A stretch of DNA of 22,549 bases from CALJIC01 sp039805565 (GCA_039805565.1 JBDLTZ010000228.1:1-22549), one strand, 5' to 3'; shown: positions 14,716 to 22,123, counted from the stretch's first letter. The notes: a model not told the origin generated them from the letters alone. Program-made: numbers and translations.

Positions 14716-15290
14716 CAGATAAACAGCGTCACCTTGGCCCGCGCCGCGTCCCCCAGGAAGGTCGCCACGCCGCCCGTCTCCAGCCCGTCGATCAGCTCGT
14801 CGTCACGCACTCCCAGCAGCTCGCGCGACATGTCGCAGACCACCATCCGCACGCCGAGCTCACGCGCCAGCCCGAACAGCTCCTCCACCGAGGTGACGTC
14901 GTGGTCGCGCATCAGCTTGCGAATGATCTGCGCGCCGGCGCCGAAGTAGTTCATCTGGGAGAGGCCCATCTGCCCGAGCCCGCCGGGGAGCATGGCGGTG
15001 AAGCCCTGCTCCAGCAAGTTCTTGCCGGCGTACACTTTCTGCCGCTTGACGGCGCCGAGGCCCCAGAAGGTGAAGAACATTGAGGCCTCCATGCCCATCG
15101 AGGCCGCGCCGGTGGCCATGATCAGCGCGGCGATGGCCTTGTCGAGGTCGCCCGAGAAGACGACCATCGCCAGGCGGTCCTCGATCCCCTGCGCGGGGTG
15201 CTCCTCGAGCGCGGCTACCCGCGCCTCCAGGACGGCGATCCGCTCCAGCAGGGCGGCCTCGCTTGTGCGCTCCAGTATGTCTAGGGTCAT
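14715..15290 (-). CDS. DsrE2-like (DsrE/DsrF/DrsH family) sulfur-carrier protein
   Basis: 191 aa from ATG 15290 (GGAG 9 nt upstream); a longer upstream frame lacks a ribosome site. An N-terminal coiled coil (LLERIAVLEARVAALEEH) precedes the DsrE-like domain: LAMVVFSGDLDKAIAALIMA, the hydrophobic ASMFFTFWGLGAVKR, and VVCDMSRELLGV with conserved Cys152. DsrE2 proteins take sulfane sulfur from rhodanese and hand it to TusA in sulfur oxidisers. Sits between tusA and the rhodanese, exactly this set of partners. Confidence 0.88.
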   Translation of the reverse strand: MTLDILERTSEAALLERIAVLEARVAALEEHPAQGIEDRLAMVVFSGDLDKAIAALIMATGAASMGMEASMFFTFWGLGAVKRQKVYAGKNLLEQGFTAMLPGGLGQMGLSQMNYFGAGAQIIRKLMRDHDVTSVEELFGLARELGVRMVVCDMSRELLGVRDDELIDGLETGGVATFLGDAARAKVTLFI

Positions 15291-15406
15291 TGGGCTTCGC
15301 TCCAGTTTTGTCCCACCTGCGCGGTGGGGAAGAGTAGTTTCTCGGGGGCACCCAAAGGGTACCTGGCCCCCAAACCCCCGCTTGCGCTGCCGCGCCCGGC
15401 GGGCGC

Positions 15407-15455
15407 AGCACTCAGCACTCAGCACTCAGCACTCAGCACTCAGCACTCAGCACTC
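15407..15455. repeat. Heptanucleotide tandem repeat AGCACTC x7
   Basis: Seven perfect head-to-tail copies of AGCACTC with no mismatch, one base after which the tusA stop codon begins on the other strand. A single AGCACTC also occurs at 22116-22122. Lies in the tusA-DsrE2 spacer, so it would be transcribed within the operon. Confidence 0.95.
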
Positions 15456-15456
15456 A

Positions 15457-15708
15457 CTAGCTGACGCGACGGAGGTAGTGGACGTACAGATCCTGCCCGC
15501 CCTCCTGCACCGTCTCCTGCGCGACGAGCTCGACGTTCTTGGCGGCCTTGGCCCAGCCCTGAAAGTCGGCCACCGAGCCGCGGTCGGTCGCAACCACCTG
15601 CAGCACCTGGCCCACCCCCAGCTCGCCGATCGCTTTGCGGCTCTTCACCAGCGGCATCGGGCACTTCGCGCCCTTCACATCCAGGGTCGTATCGAATGAG
15701 GTTGTCAT
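15457..15708 (-). CDS. tusA: TusA/SirA family sulfur carrier
   Basis: 83 aa; GGAG ribosome site upstream (GGAGAAACGTT then ATG). Has the family motif KCPMPLVKSRKAI with the sulfur-carrying Cys16, then LQVVATDRGSVADFQGWAK and a C-terminal beta strand. TusA accepts persulfide on Cys16 and relays it. The stop codon abuts the heptamer repeat, and DsrE2 follows 167 nt away, the only large gap in this operon. Confidence 0.93.
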   Translation of the reverse strand: MTTSFDTTLDVKGAKCPMPLVKSRKAIGELGVGQVLQVVATDRGSVADFQGWAKAAKNVELVAQETVQEGGQDLYVHYLRRVS

Positions 15709-15738
15709 AACGTTTCTCCTTACAGATGCAGACTCAGT

Positions 15739-16917
15739 TCACTTCACCAGCGCGCAGATGTTCTTGCCCAGCTCCAGCTCCTCGGCCTCGGCCTCGCTCG
15801 GGCTCGAGAGGCCAATGTTCACGCGCTTGATCTCGACGTACTGCGGCGGGAAGACCGGCAGGTTGCCGAGCACAAAGGCCGCGAACTCCTCCGGCGAACC
15901 GAGGTGCGCCAGCGACTCGTTTGTGCGCTGCACCTCGCCCCAGGGGGCCGCGCAGCGCCCCGCCGCGTCGCACTCGTCCAGCGTGCTGAAGTGCGCCGGC
16001 AGGATCAGCGTCTCGTCCGTCAGGTGCGGCGGCAGGCGGCGCGCCATGCTGTCGTAGAGCATCGGCGTCCAGGCCTCACCCTTGCCGCCCAAGTCCGGCC
16101 GGCCAAACGAGCGCAGGAAGATGCCGTCGCCGGTGAAGAGGTAGCGCGAGCCGTCCGGCGCCACCGCCAGGAAGTTCACCTGGCCGAGCGTGTGGCCCGG
16201 GTACCAGATTGCCCGTACCTCGACCTGCCCGACGCGGAGCACCTGGCCGTCCTCGAGGGGCGTGTAGGGGATGCGCGCCGGGAGCATGTCGATCGGGTGG
16301 ATCGCGTCGTAGGGGTGGACGTAGTAGGCCGCCCCGGTCTCGGCGCTCAGCGCCGGCCCGCCGCTGATGTGATCGGCGTGGACGTGGGTGTCGAGGATAT
16401 GTGTGAGCCGCGCGCCGGCCGCGGCGACCGCGGCGGTGTAGTGCTCGGTGTGGCGCAGCGGGTCCACCACGGCAGCCTGGCCGTCGCTCACGATCGCGAA
16501 GCTGACGTCGCCGCGCGCCGGGCGGGCGATCTGGATGATGCGGCCCCACGGGGCGCTCACCAGGTCGCGGGTGTCGTAGAGGTGGCCCCAGCTCAGGATG
16601 CCCCCCTCGAGGTAGCTCGCCGCGATGCCGTGCTCGCGCAGCAGGCCGGCGACGTACTGCGAGGAGCCCTCCTTGGCGCACACCACCAGCACATCCCGCC
16701 CGGCCGGTAGCTTCGCGATGGCCGTGTCCTCGTCCTCGATGAAGTCGTAGTATGGGATGTTCAGCCCCTCGAGCGAGGCGCGCCCCTCGACCCGCCAGCG
16801 GGCGACATCGTCGGGGTTGCGGACGTCGAGGATGAAGGGCGCGTCGCCGCGTAGCAGCGCGGCGTACATATCGGCGGCGCTCACCGCCGGGGCGGTCTGG
16901 ACATCAGCGGTGGTCAT
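15739..16917 (-). CDS. Rhodanese-persulfide dioxygenase-like (ETHE1-type) fusion
   Basis: 392 aa from ATG 16917 (AGGAG a few nt upstream), chosen over an in-frame GTG 15 nt earlier. Residues about 12-112 form a rhodanese with ILDVRNPDDVARW and active Cys80 in VCAKEGSS. Residues about 124-350 form a metallo-beta-lactamase fold like ETHE1: HVHADH (His178, His180, Asp182, His183), His242 in PGHTLGQVNF, Asp264 in FTGDGIF, His309 in LPAHF. ETHE1-type enzymes use Fe(II) and O2 to oxidise glutathione or low-molecular-weight persulfide to sulfite. The domain order is rhodanese first, the reverse of CstB-like fusions. First gene of the operon; 30 nt separate it from tusA. Confidence 0.9.
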   Translation of the reverse strand: MTTADVQTAPAVSAADMYAALLRGDAPFILDVRNPDDVARWRVEGRASLEGLNIPYYDFIEDEDTAIAKLPAGRDVLVVCAKEGSSQYVAGLLREHGIAASYLEGGILSWGHLYDTRDLVSAPWGRIIQIARPARGDVSFAIVSDGQAAVVDPLRHTEHYTAAVAAAGARLTHILDTHVHADHISGGPALSAETGAAYYVHPYDAIHPIDMLPARIPYTPLEDGQVLRVGQVEVRAIWYPGHTLGQVNFLAVAPDGSRYLFTGDGIFLRSFGRPDLGGKGEAWTPMLYDSMARRLPPHLTDETLILPAHFSTLDECDAAGRCAAPWGEVQRTNESLAHLGSPEEFAAFVLGNLPVFPPQYVEIKRVNIGLSSPSEAEAEELELGKNICALVK

Positions 16918-16957
16918 CGTGTCTCTCCTCACCTTCCTGGCTGCCGTGACGAAGTGG

Positions 16958-17011
16958 AGTATAGGCGCCCGGTGTAAGGGGAGTACGAGCGGTCTGTAAG
17001 AGTTCGGTAAG
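16958..17011 (-). promoter_or_regulatory. Sulfur operon promoter with 11-bp phased repeats
   Basis: TATACT (16963-16958) is a good -10 box, but no TTGACA-like hexamer lies 16-18 nt upstream. Instead, four consecutive 11-bp units occupy 16968-17011. On the minus strand units 1, 2 and 4 (from the far end) begin CTTAC: CTTACCGAACT, CTTACAGACCG, CTCGTACTCCC, CTTACACCGGG. Direct repeats at 11-bp spacing overlapping the -35 position are typical of OmpR/PhoB-family binding sites. The OmpR-type regulator at 18319 is the nearest candidate, but a link is only inferred. Confidence 0.5.
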
Positions 17012-17156
17012 GAAGATCGAGAATCCCTTGAGGCGTGCGCTGTGCTGGCAGCGGGCGTCGTGATCGCGACGCGCTATTGGTGTGCGTGAGAGGTGCTGCT
17101 GCGTTCAAACATCCTGAGAACATCGTCGGTCTGATCGCGACCCTGCGTTCGGCCCG

Positions 17157-17375
17157 ATGCCGTCGTCCAAGCAGCTGCGCGACGACTTCGATCTGGACGA
17201 GGGGCGCGATCTGGACGAGTATCTGAAGGAGGTGCTTGAGCCGGTCGATCTGCCCACCGCGCCGCAGGTCGCGCCGAAAGAAGGTGCTGCAGCGCTGCCG
17301 TGGGCGATCGACGGCGCCCTCGCTGCCCTCCGTTGCGTGGCAACCGGGTGTGTGATACCCTTGCCTGCGGGTTAA
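17157..17375 (+). CDS. Hypothetical 72-aa protein (uncertain)
   Basis: Codon usage has strong G/C third positions through about 17320, and the N-terminus (KQLRDDFDLDEGRDLDEYLK then EVLEPVDLP) is plausibly protein-like and acidic. No ribosome site precedes the ATG, and the last 20 residues lose the bias. It could be the remnant of a longer gene whose upstream part lies in another frame (AAAFKHPENIVGLIATLRS, about 17096-17150). No function can be assigned. Confidence 0.3.
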   Translation: MPSSKQLRDDFDLDEGRDLDEYLKEVLEPVDLPTAPQVAPKEGAAALPWAIDGALAALRCVATGCVIPLPAG

Positions 17376-17394
17376 GGTTCGAGCAGGAGCGTCT

Positions 17395-17775
17395 ATGCCA
17401 CGGGTCCGAAAGATCAGGGAGGAGGAGTTCTACCATTCTTCCAAGCGGCTTTCTGCCGCCCAGCGCCTCAAGATGTCCTACGACCGCTTCATCGCGGACT
17501 TTCAGCCGGGGGACAAGGGCGAGGTGCTGGCCGGCGAGGGCGAGCAGCGGCGTACGGTTCAGAACCGCCTGAAGGCGGCCGCCCGCCGCCACAAGCCGCC
17601 GTACGTCCTGGTGTTCCGCCACTTCCGCGGTGAGGGGGCGATCAACTTCGTGGTGCTGCCCGACGACTCCCCCGACGGCGGCAAGCAGCACTCGAGCAGC
17701 GAGAGGTGGCAGGAGCGGCTCCGGAAAGCGCAGCTTCAGCGGAGGAAGTCGCGCCCCCGAAGGTCGTCTCGCTAG
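17395..17775 (+). CDS. Hypothetical basic 126-aa protein
   Basis: ATG preceded by CAGGAG at 5 nt, and a consistent codon bias, so likely real. The core reads YDRFIADFQPGDKGEVLAG, TVQNRLKAAARRHKPPYVLV and FRHFRGEGAINFVVLPDD, an alternating alpha/beta pattern reminiscent of small HTH or nucleic-acid-binding proteins. The C-terminus is very rich in Arg/Lys/Gln/Ser (RWQERLRKAQLQRRKSRPRR). I do not recognise the family; nucleic-acid binding is a guess from charge alone. Confidence 0.55.
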   Translation: MPRVRKIREEEFYHSSKRLSAAQRLKMSYDRFIADFQPGDKGEVLAGEGEQRRTVQNRLKAAARRHKPPYVLVFRHFRGEGAINFVVLPDDSPDGGKQHSSSERWQERLRKAQLQRRKSRPRRSSR

Positions 17776-18096
17776 CTACGTGCCAGGCGCTCCCCCTCAG
17801 CACCAGTCCCTAGCGACCTCCTCCTGATGATAGTTCTGCAACACTGCCGGGGTTGACGCCTCGGAGGGTGCCGTCTACCATCGGGGTAGCCGCCTCCGCC
17901 GCCCAAGCGGCGCCGATAAGGGGACACACCCATGCTCCTGCGTCACTCCACCGCCCCCGCGCGCGCTGCCGTCTCCGCCCCGGCGCTCAAGTGGCGCACG
18001 GCGGCTGCTTCGCTTCCTGGTGCCAGACCGGCTGGTACGCCGCTGGTGGGCGGCGCGCAGGTCCACCTGCCCACCGCGCTGCGCGAAGCTCGGGGG
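17776..18096. other. Intergenic stretch, no confident gene
   Basis: A plus-strand frame from ATG 17932 (AAGGGG upstream) starts LLRHSTAPARAAVSA but soon overlaps the 48-aa minus-strand ORF. A different frame reads RRLLRFLVPDRLVRRWWAAR around 18000-18055. Neither is convincing; a promoter-like sequence at 17853-17881 could serve one or an RNA. Confidence 0.3.
17853..17881 (+). promoter_or_regulatory. Orphan promoter-like sequence
   Basis: TTGACG (17853-17858; 5 of 6), 17-nt spacer, TACCAT (17876-17881; 4 of 6). No clear gene follows within 300 nt. Confidence 0.3.
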
Positions 18097-18243
18097 TCAG
18101 CGGCGCCGCAGCACGAGGACCTGGGCGATCACCAGCGACATCATCGCGGTCGCCTTCGAGATCCCGTCCAGCTCGCTGGTCAGCACCAGCGCGGCCAGCA
18201 TGATGACGACCGCGGTGACGATCAGCACGCGTGGTGTCCACAT
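18097..18243 (-). CDS. Small two-helix membrane protein (48 aa)
   Basis: ATG at 18243 after a GAGGGG ribosome site at 5 nt. It reads MWTPRVLIVTAVVIMLAALV, then LTSELDGISKATAMMSLVIA, then QVLVLRRR. Two hydrophobic segments with a short acidic turn (SELDG) and a positively charged C-terminus fit a hairpin inner-membrane peptide. Too short for usual gene callers. Divergent from the two-component system, with 75 bp between starts, so it may be a target or modulator of the kinase; this is inference. No family recognised. Confidence 0.6.
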   Translation of the reverse strand: MWTPRVLIVTAVVIMLAALVLTSELDGISKATAMMSLVIAQVLVLRRR

Positions 18244-18281
18244 ATTCACCCCTCGCTTCAACTCTGCCCTATACAGGAGAG

Positions 18282-18289
18282 TATACTAT
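18282..18289. promoter_or_regulatory. Overlapping divergent -10 boxes
   Basis: The sequence TATACTATA gives TATACT on the plus strand (18282-18287, toward the response regulator) and TATAGT on the minus strand (18289-18284, toward the 48-aa ORF). The two starts would exclude each other. -35 matches are weak on both sides. Confidence 0.4.
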
Positions 18290-18318
18290 AGCGGCGATGG
18301 TGATCGGAGCGAGGCAGG

Positions 18319-19008
18319 ATGATGAGCGCCACGGTTCTGGTGGTCGAGGACGAAGCGAGCATTCGCACGGTGGCGCGCGCCTACCTGGAGCAGTCTGGCT
18401 TCCGCGTCCTGCTGGCTGAGACTGGGCCGGCGGGCCTGGAGCTGGCGCGGCGCGAGCATCCCGAACTCGTCGTCCTTGACCTGAACCTGCCCGGGATGGA
18501 CGGGATGGAGGTGGCGGCGCGGCTGCGGGCGGAGTCGGACGTCTTCATCCTGATGCTCACGGCGCGCACTGAGGAGGCCGACCGGGTGGCGGGGCTGCGG
18601 ATCGGGGCCGACGACTACCTGACCAAGCCGTTCAGCCCGCGCGAGCTTGCCGCGCGCGTCGAGGCCATCCTGCGCCGCCGCCGCGCCGCCGCGCCCGCCG
18701 ACGCCAGCCTGCGCTTCGACGCGGTGCGGGTGGACCCAGAGCGGCGCGAGGTGTGGGCTGGCGACCAGCCGATCGAGCTGACCGCCACTGAGTTCGACGT
18801 GCTGCTGGCGCTGGCGCGCCACGAGGGCAAGGTCCTCAGCCGCGAGCAGATCATGGACCTGGTGTGGGGAGCGGACTTCTACGGCACCGATCGCGTCGTC
18901 GATGTGTACGTCGGTCAGGTGCGGCGCAAGCTCGAGGCAGCCACCGGCCAGACTCTCATCCGGACGGTGCGCGGCGTCGGCTATAAGCTTGCGGGCGGCC
19001 CGTCGTGA
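18319..19008 (+). CDS. OmpR/PhoB-family response regulator
   Basis: 229 aa; two adjacent ATGs (18319, 18322), GAGG 4-7 nt upstream. Receiver domain has Glu10-Asp11-Glu12, phosphoacceptor Asp54 (VVLDLNLPG), Thr81 and Lys103 (LTKPFSP). The winged helix from about 130 onward carries the usual ELTATEFDVLLALARHEGKV and VDVYVGQVRRKL plus the closing IRTVRGVGYKL. It is DNA-binding and phosphorylated by the kinase whose start overlaps its stop (TGATG). Signal unknown. Confidence 0.96.
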   Translation: MMSATVLVVEDEASIRTVARAYLEQSGFRVLLAETGPAGLELARREHPELVVLDLNLPGMDGMEVAARLRAESDVFILMLTARTEEADRVAGLRIGADDYLTKPFSPRELAARVEAILRRRRAAAPADASLRFDAVRVDPERREVWAGDQPIELTATEFDVLLALARHEGKVLSREQIMDLVWGADFYGTDRVVDVYVGQVRRKLEAATGQTLIRTVRGVGYKLAGGPS

Positions 19009-20084
19009 TGCGGCGCGTGTGGTGGCGCCAGCTGCGGTGGCGTATCGTGGCGGTGCAGGCGCTGGTGGTGGTGGTGGGCGTCGTCACGCTCACGGTGGTG
19101 GCCGATGTGCTGGCGGCGCGCGTGGTGGTGCCCGAGCTGCTGCCCTCGTTTCGCGGTGCGGTCACGCAGGCCCTGCTCGCGGCGGCCCTGGCTGCAATGG
19201 TGGTCGGGCTGGCGGCCAGCGTGCTGCTGGCGCGGGAGATCCTGCGCCCGCTGCACGAGCTCGGCCGCGGCGCACACCGGATCGCCGCCGGGAACTACGG
19301 CCAGCGGGTCGCGGTGCCCGCCAGCGACGAGCTCGCCGACGTGGCGACCAGCTTCAACCAGATGGCCGCCGCCCTCGAGCAGGTCGAGCAGCAGCGCGTT
19401 GCGCTGATCGGCAACGTGGCGCATGAGCTCCGCACGCCGCTGGCGGGCCTGGAGGGCTACCTGGAGGGGATGCTCGATGGGGTCCTGCCGAGCGACCAGG
19501 AGACGATCAGCGCCATGCAGCACGAGGTGCGCCGCCTGCGCCGCCTGGTGGACGACCTCCAGCAGCTCTCACGCGTCGAGGCCGGGCAGGTGGCACTGCA
19601 CATGGAGACCTTCGATCTCGCCGTGGTGGTGCGGCGCGTCGTGGCGCAGCTGCACCCCCAGCTGATCAGCCAGTGCCTCCAGGTGGCCGGGGATGACCCG
19701 GATGTGCCCATGGCCGTGCACGCCGACCCGGACCGCAGCGCGCAGATCCTGGTGAACCTGGTGGGCAACGCCATCCGCTACACTCCGGACGGAGGCTGCA
19801 TCACGGTGCGGCTCGGGCGCGACGAGCGCGCGGCGTGGGTGGCGGTGGAGGATACCGGCGTCGGCATCCCGGCCGAGGCGCTGCCGTACCTGTTCGAGCG
19901 CTTCTACCGCGTGGACCCCTCGCGCAGCCGGGCCAGCGGCGGCAGCGGGATCGGCCTGACGATCGCGCGCCATCTGGCGTGGGCAATGGGCGGCGACATC
20001 ACCGCCTCGAGCCCGGGCCTCGGGCAGGGGAGCACCTTCACCCTCTCGCTGCCGCTCGCCGAACCCTCGAGCGGCGATGAGTGA
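19008..20084 (+). CDS. Sensor histidine kinase (HAMP, HisKA, HATPase)
   Basis: 358 aa from ATG 19008, overlapping the response regulator stop; a GTG one codon earlier is less likely. Two transmembrane helices (about 14-36 and 54-76) enclose only some 20 outside residues, so the signal may be sensed in the membrane or by a partner. HAMP follows, then His139 in NVAHELRTPLAGLEGY. ATPase boxes: N box LVNLVGNAIRYTPDGG, G1 VEDTGVGIPAE, F box FERFYRVD and G2 GSGIGLTIARHL. Part of a two-gene operon with the regulator. Confidence 0.95.
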   Translation: MRRVWWRQLRWRIVAVQALVVVVGVVTLTVVADVLAARVVVPELLPSFRGAVTQALLAAALAAMVVGLAASVLLAREILRPLHELGRGAHRIAAGNYGQRVAVPASDELADVATSFNQMAAALEQVEQQRVALIGNVAHELRTPLAGLEGYLEGMLDGVLPSDQETISAMQHEVRRLRRLVDDLQQLSRVEAGQVALHMETFDLAVVVRRVVAQLHPQLISQCLQVAGDDPDVPMAVHADPDRSAQILVNLVGNAIRYTPDGGCITVRLGRDERAAWVAVEDTGVGIPAEALPYLFERFYRVDPSRSRASGGSGIGLTIARHLAWAMGGDITASSPGLGQGSTFTLSLPLAEPSSGDE

Positions 20085-20165
20085 TGCGGCGCGGCCGCTT
20101 GCCTCAACGCCTGTCCTGTGCTACCTTCCCCCCCACACCGCACACGACAGCGAGGAGCACACGCC

Positions 20166-20492
20166 ATGACGCGCGAACACGCAGGGCTGCGCCACATCGT
20201 CGCCTTCACGTTCAGAGAAGGCGCGCCCGAGGAGCATATCCGGCAGATCACCGACGCCTTCCGCGCCCTCCAGCACGCCATCCCCGGCATCCGCTCGTTC
20301 GAGCACGGGGTCAACAACAGCCCCGAGGGCAAGCACCTTGGCTTCACCCACGTCTACCTGCTGACGTTCGAGGACGCCGCCGCGCGCGACGCCTACCTGC
20401 CGCACCCCGAGCATGTCCGCTTCGGCGACCTGCTCCGCAGTCTCGGCGTGCTGGAGGATGTCTTCGTGGTGGACTACGTCCCGGCCGAGTGA
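20166..20492 (+). CDS. Stress-responsive alpha/beta barrel (Dabb) domain protein
   Basis: 108 aa from ATG 20166 with GAGGAG 8 nt upstream. LRHIVAFTFREGAPEEHIRQ opens like the Dabb fold, and FEHGVNNSPEGKHLGFTHVY then FEDAAARDAYLPHPEHVRFG is the family hallmark (HPxH segment), ending with VFVVDY. Dabb proteins are small dimeric ferredoxin-like barrels of diverse or unknown function. No clear partner; the rhamnulokinase begins 52 nt later. Confidence 0.85.
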   Translation: MTREHAGLRHIVAFTFREGAPEEHIRQITDAFRALQHAIPGIRSFEHGVNNSPEGKHLGFTHVYLLTFEDAAARDAYLPHPEHVRFGDLLRSLGVLEDVFVVDYVPAE

Positions 20493-20544
20493 GCCAGGGA
20501 GAGGGCCGTCGGACAATCGATGCACAGCTACGCTGGTGGAGCGC

Positions 20545-22032
20545 ATGAGCACGACCACAAACTATCTCGCGATCGATATCGGCGCATCGAGCGGGCGGGT
20601 GATGGTGGGGCGCTGGGATGGGCAGCGGCTCGCGATCGAGGAGCTGCACCGCTTCTCGAATGGGCCGATCGAGGAAGATGGCCACATGCACTGGGATGCC
20701 CTCAGGCTGTGGCGCGAGGTCCAGGCCGGGATCGCGCGGTTCGCTGAGCGCGGTGAGCCGCTGGCCGGGATCGGCGTCGACACCTGGGCGATCGACTATG
20801 GTCTGCTCGACGAGGGCGGCGACCTGCTGGGCAACCCCTACCACTACCGCGACCGGCGCACGGCTGGGGTGCCGCAGTACGTCGACACGCGGGTGCCCTC
20901 CGCGGAGGTGTACGCGCAGACGGGCATCCAGCGCATGCCGATCAACACCCTCTACCAGATCGTGAGCATGGCCCGCGCCCAGGACCCGCAGCTCGCCGCC
21001 GCGCGGACGCTGCTGCTGATGCCGGACCTGCTCCACTACTGGATGACGGGCCGCGCCGTGGCGGAGTATAGCAACGCCACGACGACCCAGTTCTTCCACG
21101 CACGCGAGCGGCGCTGGGCCACCGAGCTGCTCGAAGCGCTGGGTGTGCCGACCCGGATCCTGCCGCCGGTCGTCGCGCCGGGCACGGTGCTCGGGCCGCT
21201 GCTGCCTACGCTCCGCGACGCGCTGGGGCTGCGCGGCGACGTGTCGGTGATCGCCGTAGGCACCCACGATACGGCCAGCGCGGTGGCGGCGGTGCCCGGG
21301 CTCGATGAGCGCAGCGCCTATATCAGCAGCGGCACCTGGAGCCTGGTGGGGGTCGAGCTGCTCGAGCCGATCCTCTCCGCGCAGGCGCGGGCGCTCAACT
21401 TCACGAACGAGGGCGGTGTGGCCGGGACCATCCGCTTCCTCAAGAACGTCGGCGGCCTGTGGCTGCTCCAGGAGTGCCAGCGCCGCTGGGAGCGCGAGGG
21501 GCAGAGCTACTCGTGGCCCCAGCTCGTCGCGCTCGCCGAGAGGGTGCACCCCTTGAAGAGCCTGGTGGACCCGGACGCGCCGGAGTTCCTCAACCCCGAT
21601 GACATGCCCGCCGCGATCCGCGAGTACTGCCGCCGCACGAGCCAGCCCATCCCCGAGGGCGTGGGCGAGGTGGTGCGCTGCTGCCTGGAGAGTCTGGCGC
21701 TGAAGTACCGCTGGGTGATCGAGGCGCTGGAGATGCTCACCGGGCGCTGCATTGATACGGTGCGCGTGGTGGGCGGCGGTAGCCAGAATGCGTTGCTCTG
21801 CCAGCTTACGGCCGACGCCTGCCGCCGGCGGGTAGTGGCAGGGCCGGTGGAGGCTACGGCGCTGGGGAACATCCTGGTGCAGGCGGTGGCCACCGGGCAG
21901 TTCTCGGATATCGCTGCGGGCCGTGCGGCCGTGGCGGCGTCGGTGTCGCAGGAGGTCTACGAGCCGCGCGCTTCCGGCGACTGGGACGCCGCGATCGTCG
22001 GCTTTGACGCGCTGGTGGCGTCGGAGTCGTGA
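20545..22032 (+). CDS. rhaB: Rhamnulokinase (FGGY carbohydrate kinase)
   Basis: 495 aa from ATG 20545; the upstream part of the open frame overlaps the Dabb gene and is not coding. The FGGY fold is clear: DIGASSGRVM phosphate loop (11-20), GVDTWAIDYGLLDEGG, catalytic Asp242 in VGTHDTASAVAAVP, ISSGTWSLVG, and GGGSQNALLCQLTADACRRR near the C-terminus. This motif set is typical of RhaB, which phosphorylates L-rhamnulose. No rhaA/rhaD genes are in the window, so it may act with distant partners or on a related ketose. The stop codon lies in the first heptamer repeat. Confidence 0.88.
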   Translation: MSTTTNYLAIDIGASSGRVMVGRWDGQRLAIEELHRFSNGPIEEDGHMHWDALRLWREVQAGIARFAERGEPLAGIGVDTWAIDYGLLDEGGDLLGNPYHYRDRRTAGVPQYVDTRVPSAEVYAQTGIQRMPINTLYQIVSMARAQDPQLAAARTLLLMPDLLHYWMTGRAVAEYSNATTTQFFHARERRWATELLEALGVPTRILPPVVAPGTVLGPLLPTLRDALGLRGDVSVIAVGTHDTASAVAAVPGLDERSAYISSGTWSLVGVELLEPILSAQARALNFTNEGGVAGTIRFLKNVGGLWLLQECQRRWEREGQSYSWPQLVALAERVHPLKSLVDPDAPEFLNPDDMPAAIREYCRRTSQPIPEGVGEVVRCCLESLALKYRWVIEALEMLTGRCIDTVRVVGGGSQNALLCQLTADACRRRVVAGPVEATALGNILVQAVATGQFSDIAAGRAAVAASVSQEVYEPRASGDWDAAIVGFDALVASES

Positions 22033-22054
22033 GGCGTGAGGCGTGAGGCGTGAG
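22029..22054. repeat. Heptanucleotide tandem repeat GTGAGGC x3.7
   Basis: Three full copies plus GTGAG, with no mismatch. The first copy contains the stop codon of the rhamnulokinase gene. Confidence 0.9.
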
Positions 22055-22058
22055 TGAT

Positions 22059-22096
22059 GGGGTGTGCTCACAGCGGTGCAGCTGCGAGCGCACCCC
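22059..22096 (+). terminator. Hairpin after rhamnulokinase
   Basis: GGGGTGTGCTC (22059-22069) pairs with GAGCGCACCCC (22086-22096) except for one G-T wobble, around a 16-nt loop. Downstream is GTCTGTGTGTTC, a partial T-rich tract. Confidence 0.45.
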
Positions 22097-22123
22097 GTCT
22101 GTGTGTTCAGCGTATAGCACTCG

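Noticed and set aside
15407..15455. CRISPR array
   Set aside because: Repeats are 7 nt with no spacers, so this is a simple tandem repeat.
17932..18291. Plus-strand ORF with an AAGGGG site upstream
   Set aside because: Overlaps the better supported 48-aa minus-strand membrane ORF and the divergent promoter, and shows no protein features.
20344..22071. A 575-codon minus-strand frame
   Set aside because: Antisense to the rhamnulokinase and Dabb genes, with no recognisable domain.
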